Source: Tipula vernalis (Eukaryota; Arthropoda; Insecta; Diptera; Tipulidae). Taken from it: a DNA stretch of 64,000 nucleotides. Positions within the stretch are counted from its first letter, which is position 1; each line of letters starts with the position of its first letter. The notes under the pieces were generated by a model, which searched no databases, had not been told where the DNA came from, and saw only the letters and a list, made by a program, of their open reading frames with translations. The translations under genes and the position numbers were made by a program. Where the stretch lies: NCBI GenBank assembly GCA_958295665.1, contig OY282560.1, positions 98,309,930-98,373,929 of the forward strand, written 5' to 3'. Positions 59,890 through 64,000 of the stretch are shown here, one piece after another.

Positions 59890-60450
59890 GTTTATTGGCC
59901 GCTTAATCATCCCATTTGTTGTTTTGATGGCAACGACTCGAATATTGTTGTCCGTTCCTGGTTAATAAGAACAGTATCTCCGACTTTGACGTTGACCAGA
60001 CTGGTTAAATACTCCAAATGCCATCTCTTCCAGATGTTCTGATTTATTTGTTACAGCATTTGCCATCTGGATAGCTTTGATAATTTTACATCGGTCAAAT
60101 CTTCACTTGGAATTTGTTTAGTGGGTCGACTGATTAAAAAATGACCTGGTGCTAGGTAATCTGCATCATCATTTGACAACATGCAAATTGCTCTGGAGTT
60201 CAACATCGCCTCAATCTCAGCCAGCAATGTTGATATTTCTTCCATACATATTCCATAGTATATGTCCGTTTGTTACTCACCTCAAGTGGTACTTCATGCT
60301 TTTGACCGCAACTTCCCCTAGTCCACCAAAGTGTGGTGAGGTCATATAAGTAGTTGCGCATCGTTGTTTCATCGATAAATGGCTTTAAATATTTTAATCT
60401 GCTCGATGATGGTAGTCCTTTTTTGGCTTTAATTAACTCTTAATCAACTT
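59890..60450 (-). pseudogene. BEL/Pao pol (integrase C-terminal) fragment
   Basis: On the minus strand: GLPSSSRLKYLKPFIDET, the region before the integrase zinc finger. After a deletion and frame change come SPHFGGLGEVAVKSMKYHLR, then EEISTLLAEIEAMLNSRAIC and DADYLAPGHFLISRPTKQIP. Further on is LVNVKVGDTVLINQERT. The PHFGGLWE, IEAVLNSRP and LTPGHFLIGRP blocks are signature motifs of BEL/Pao integrases. The catalytic core between PFIDET and PHFGG has been lost, so this is a dead remnant. No LTR was identified. Confidence 0.8.
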
Positions 60451-60480
60451 TAAAATGTTTATATTGGGTATGAATGAATA

Positions 60481-60500
60481 TAGGTTAGGTTAGGTTAGGT
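60481..60500 (-). repeat. TTAGG-type pentamer tail of LINE family B
   Basis: The plus strand reads TAGGTTAGGTTAGGTTAGGT followed by TGGAG, about four pentamers. It lies exactly at the 3' end of the minus-strand LINE, after its 3' UTR, so it is best read as the element's simple-repeat tail. Confidence 0.75.
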
Positions 60501-60574
60501 TGGAGTGGCTGCTTATGCACACTTAGACTGGTAATGGTCCATTGTAATACCACAGAATATCTCCCCTTTTACCC

Positions 60575-61586
60575 CTATTGGAACCATTTCGAGCTAATTA
60601 TGTAGCGTAAGACGTCCCGCACTTTACTGTTTCCGAGATCCGAGAGGCAGTCCATCCTGAACATACCCAAGTGTTTGTGCCTTCTGAGAGCCAATGCTGG
60701 ACACGAGCAAAGGAAGTGGACTAACGTCTCTTCCTCCTCTTCGTCCAAGCAGCTTCTGCAGAAGTCATTTGCCTCCAGACCCAGCCTTCTTGCATGTTCT
60801 CCAAAAAGGCAGTGTCCCGTGAGAATTCCTATGACCGTTATTAATTCACGTTTGCGTAGGGATATTAATGCCCTAGTGCGTCCCAAGTCCAGCTTTGGCC
60901 AAACTTGTCTTGCAACTCTACAGGTGAGGGTGTTAGACCATCTTTCCTCCACTGAGGATAGCGCCTGCTTCCCAAGTGCTTGTCTCAGCACTGTGATAGG
61001 CCTCCCCAGACTTGCCCTTTCCGGTTGCAACTGGAGAGTCGTACCATGCCTCTCCTGCCATCTCATTTAGAGATGAGTGACAACTCAACGCCACCCGTGA
61101 CGCCAAAGACACCGATTCTAACGACCGGATCGCCGCTTGACTGTCCATATAGATTGTGATATCGTCTGAGGATAACACATTATGCTTCAACCACGTCATG
61201 ACCTCCTCAATCACTACGACTTCAGCTTGGTACACGCTGCAGTAATCAGGGAGGCGAATAGAAATGTTTACATTTAATTTGTCACAGAATACTCCAGCTC
61301 CCACTTTGCCGTCTAGCTTGGAGCCATCTATGAAACATTGCAACGCTTCGGTTTCCGATAACGGTCTATTCCTCCAGAATTCCATTGAAGGGAAGGAGGT
61401 CCGAAATCGCTTCTCGAAGCGTAGAGTAGGTTTAATGTAGTCAAGATTCGCCAGCTCATCCTTCAACGATCTGACAATAGTAGAATGACCTATACTAAGA
61501 CACCTCCACTGAAAGACGGCTGCAAGTTGTACAGGCGTATTTGCCGCCATCTGTTTACCAAAAATGTCGACCGGAATAAGGTGCAA
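60575..61586 (-). pseudogene. LINE family B ORF2, RNase H and C-terminal region
   Basis: The frame from 61,586 has ALQCFIDGSKLDGKVGAGVF (first Asp), VYQAEVVVIEEVM (Glu) and ITIYMDSQAAIRSLESV (Asp). The frame changes near 61,050. The end of RNase H, with the His, is not clear. The next frame carries GKQALSSVEERW, RKRELITVIGILTGHCLFGE and a Cys/His motif FCRSCLDEEEEETLVHFLCS, ending SSKWFQ and a stop at 60,575. The frame change falls where the RNase H C-terminus should be, so the domain is probably damaged. Confidence 0.82.
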
Positions 61587-61589
61587 AAT

Positions 61590-63028
61590 AACCTCTAAGC
61601 ACTTGTCGGTGTTGACCTCAATGCCCCGGTAACAACCATACAGGCCGTTCTTTGCACTCTCTCAATCTTACTTTTATAAGTTACCTTGTCCAGAGCTGGC
61701 CACCGAACACCCACCCCGTACATGAGTACAGGTCTCACTATAGCGGTGTAGAGCCAGTGTACCAGCTCCGGCTTCAGACCCAATCTATGACCAATGGCGT
61801 TCCTACAGGAGTACAAAGCAATAGTAGCTTTGTTTATTCTCTCCAACATGTTGGGCTTCCAACTAAGCTTACTGTCCAAGAAAATGCCCAGATATCTAGC
61901 TCTATCAGTAAAAGCAAGTCTTGTGCCATTTAAGGTAGGAGGGACAACTACCGGGATTTTGTATTTCTTAGTGAAGAGTACCAGCTCTGTCTTGGACGGG
62001 TTAATACCAAGTCCACATTTGCCAGCCCATTTCGTAACGATGGTAAGCGCATTCTGCATTAAGTCTACAATCGTGCCCTGGAATTTCCCGGTAACAGCTA
62101 AAGCTATGTCATCTGCGTAAGCGATAACTTCAATACCCTCTCTCTCCAATTCTATTAGTAACCCGTTTACTACTATGTTCCAGAGAAGAGAGGACAGAAC
62201 CCCCCCTGCGAGGTTCCACTAGTTACTCGCCTCTTGATGGTGGAGTCCCCCAACTTCGAGCTAACAATCATGCTTCCCAGCATATAATTGATTAACCCTA
62301 TCAGAGGAACGTCCACTTCCAAAAATGACAATCCCTCCTTGATTGCCTCCGCTTTCACATTATTAAAGGCGCCCTCTATATCCAGGAAGGCCATCAAACA
62401 GAATTCTTTCGAATTAACCGGTTTCTCAATCGTACACACCAAGGCGTGCAGAGCAGTGTCCACAGATCTACCCTTTGTGTACACATTCTGAGACGGTGCC
62501 CACTTCCTGGCACCCTAATGTATACATCCAGCAGCCTTTCCAAGGTTTTCAAAAGAAAGGATGATAGAGTTATTGGTCTTAGGTCCTTAGGATAGACATG
62601 TGAGCTTTTCCCGCTTTCGGTATGAACACCACATTGACCTCCGTCCAGTACCTAGGAATATTGCCCAGCTTCAACCACCCTTTGAATATAGCTTTCAGGT
62701 AGGGAAGAATAATTTTTGAGTTGTTTTGAAGTTCCGCTGGTATAATTTGATCCGGACCAGCCGATTTAAATGGTTTAAAACCTCTCAGTGCCCATAGTAT
62801 CCGTTTCTTGGTTACGATATCCTCTGAGAATACTGACTGTAATTCCTGATTATTGCTACGCACCAACAGGTCTTCAAAGCTCTTTGGGAACTGGGTCTCG
62901 AAGAGAAGCTCCAGAGATTCGCCACTAGAAGCTATCCAAGATCCATCAGGTTTTATCAAAAAACTGGGACTAGCTGTACTTTTAGAAAGAATTTTCCTAA
63001 GGTGGGAGGTTTCGGATACCTCTTCCAT
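61590..63028 (-). pseudogene. LINE family B ORF2, reverse transcriptase domain (frameshifted, YADD intact)
   Basis: The frame from 63,028 reads SKSTASPSFLIKPDG, RILWALRGFKPFKSAGPDQI and WTEVNVVFIPKAGKAHMS. It breaks near 62,590; the correct continuation YPKDLRPITLSSFLLKTLE is in another frame. The frame to 62,173 carries VYTKGRSVDTALHALV, LMAFLDIEGAFNNVKA (catalytic Asp) and VTSGTSQGG. It breaks in a C-run (G on minus) at about 62,200. The next frame gives IEVIAYADDIALAV with the intact YADD box, CGLGINPSKTELVLF and RARYLGIFLDSKLSWKPN. All conserved motifs are present but in several frames. Confidence 0.88.
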
Positions 63029-63069
63029 TTTATCACAGAAGATTCTCCAAAACCTCCTTTGTGCCTTTC

Positions 63070-63960
63070 TTAATTCTTTCTTATAAATTCCGAGTTTCTC
63101 CTTATAGGAGTCCCAATCCTGAGCCCCCTTGTATTTTTGGCTCTATTAAAGTCTGTCCTACAAGCCTTAAGATAGGTTCCCAGTTCCCTGGACCACCATA
63201 CTGGTTTTTGCCTACCTCTAGGCTTAGCCAGTGGGCAGGCAGCGCGAAAGGATCGGTTGCATGCGCTAGTAACGCTAGCAACCATGTCCTCCAGCTCCCC
63301 AACGGTCGTCGGGGGCTCCGTAGCCCTCGACGGTAACATATCCCCATATATGCTCCAGTTGGTCCTTCTAGGGTTCCTGAATGCTTCCCGGGTAGCAAGG
63401 TGAATATCGAGGCTATCGGTTAAATATCGATGATCAGAAAAGGAGTGTTCCTTATCCACACTCCAATTTTTAACCATATGAAGAATATTATTTGAGGCAA
63501 GGGTCACGAATCTCCTGCCTGTTACTAGTAATAAATGTGGGTTCCCGCCCAATATTACACATTGAAAGGTTAGTACTCATCAAATAATCAAAAAGTGACT
63601 CACCTCTTTCATTAATGTCCGTGCTTCCCCAGATAGTGTAATGCGCATTAGCATCAGCTCCCAGTACCACACCTACCTTTGATTGTTCCGCTTCACGGAT
63701 CAGCTCCTCCAGGTTATCCGGAGGAACCTCCTTCTCCCGGTCCATGTAGGCTGAAACTAGCCAGAATCTACAAGTGCCTACTTCCAGGCTAACTGCCTGG
63801 AACTGCCACTATTGCTGTATTGAGAGAGAAGGAAAAGATTAATATTATTTTTTCCAAGAATACAAGATCTGATCTTCCCAGACTTACTAGAGGATAAATT
63901 TTTGTGCCCTTTGTTTCTGAGGCCACAGATCCTGTTGTTATTAATCTAAGGTTCTTGGAT
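63070..63960 (-). pseudogene. LINE family B ORF2, endonuclease domain (frameshifted)
   Basis: The minus reading near 63,940 gives NEDVILIQEP (catalytic Glu), followed by frame-broken sequence. The frame from 63,745 gives DREKEVPPDNLEELIREAEQ, LGADANAHYTIWGSTDINER (Asp/Asn site) and EPTFITSNRQEIRD. After another break near 63,500 the 63,552 frame holds ASNNILHMVKNWSVDKEHSF, SDHRYLTDSL (Ser-Asp-His) and the linker to RT, with RQKPVWWSRELGTYLKACRT. All key residues can be found, but in at least three frames. Confidence 0.83.
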
Positions 63961-64000
63961 TAATATCACATCCTCATTATTTCCCGGTATTTTGGCATTC

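Larger units (their letters stand above)
60481..64000 (-). mobile_element. LINE retrotransposon, family B (partial, runs off right edge)
   Basis: A minus-strand LINE with EN, RT, RNase H and a C-terminal Cys/His motif. Its 3' UTR ends at 60,481-60,500 in CCTAA repeats (TTAGG on the plus strand). It is a different family from A: the domain order is the same, but the protein sequence and tail differ. The 5' end and ORF1 lie beyond 64,000. It has at least four frame breaks and is presumably inactive, although it is less eroded than family A. Confidence 0.88.

Noticed and set aside
60481..60500. Interstitial telomere (TTAGG)n
   Set aside because: Only about four units, placed exactly at the 3' end of a LINE. 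Fly telomeres do not use this repeat.

Overview
The window looks like a piece of an insect nuclear genome, most likely a fly (Diptera). It is AT-rich, has genes with long introns and GT-AG junctions, one clip-domain serine protease-like gene, and decayed transposable elements of typical insect families: LINEs with endonuclease, reverse transcriptase and RNase H, BEL/Pao and Ty3/gypsy LTR elements, piggyBac and hAT. No tRNA, rRNA, CRISPR array or prokaryote-style operon was seen.

The only gene that looks functional lies on the minus strand from about 12,962 to the left edge. It has a TATA box and initiator candidate (12,930-12,962), a possible leader intron, and exon 1 (12,445-11,135: signal peptide plus a Gln/Asn/Gly/Ser-rich region). 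Exon 2 (10,849-10,355: Pro-rich repeats) is followed by a 9.7 kb intron and then exon 3, which starts at 635 and runs off the window. The protein carries three consecutive clip-like cysteine modules. The protease or protease-homologue domain would lie outside the window. A scarface/masquerade-type secreted serine protease homologue is the best guess, but orthology cannot be settled here. The large intron contains at least four diverged copies of a roughly 1.0-1.3 kb AT-rich unit.

From 13 kb to the right edge the window is repeat territory. In order it holds: a small 209-bp-spaced repeat; a minus-oriented fragment of a 173-bp satellite (14,896-15,632); a LINE 5' fragment; a broken piggyBac; a near-perfect 79-bp palindrome (20,791-20,869); a nearly full-length but dead LINE (family A, about 21,690-27,095); a BEL/Pao gag start; a (TA)n tract; an internally deleted gypsy element; a hAT-like transposase remnant; 2.6 kb of a TGTAAAA heptamer satellite (33,418-36,044); and a second family A fragment. 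After these come a small fold-back element, about 4.7 kb with little recognisable, a third family A copy (minus), the main 173-bp satellite array of about 81 monomers (43,224-57,229), two BEL/Pao fragments, and a second LINE family (B, minus, 60,481 to the right edge).

The element genes do not work together: every transposon reading frame seen is broken by stops, frameshifts or deletions. The landscape resembles heterochromatin or a pericentromeric border next to one gene. The most informative structure is the satellite. It has 43 consecutive units with no length change, recurring multi-monomer variant order, a 3.12 kb internal duplication, an edge micro-inversion, and edge variants shared with the inverted small array 28 kb away. 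I found no convincing new enzymatic or defence system.
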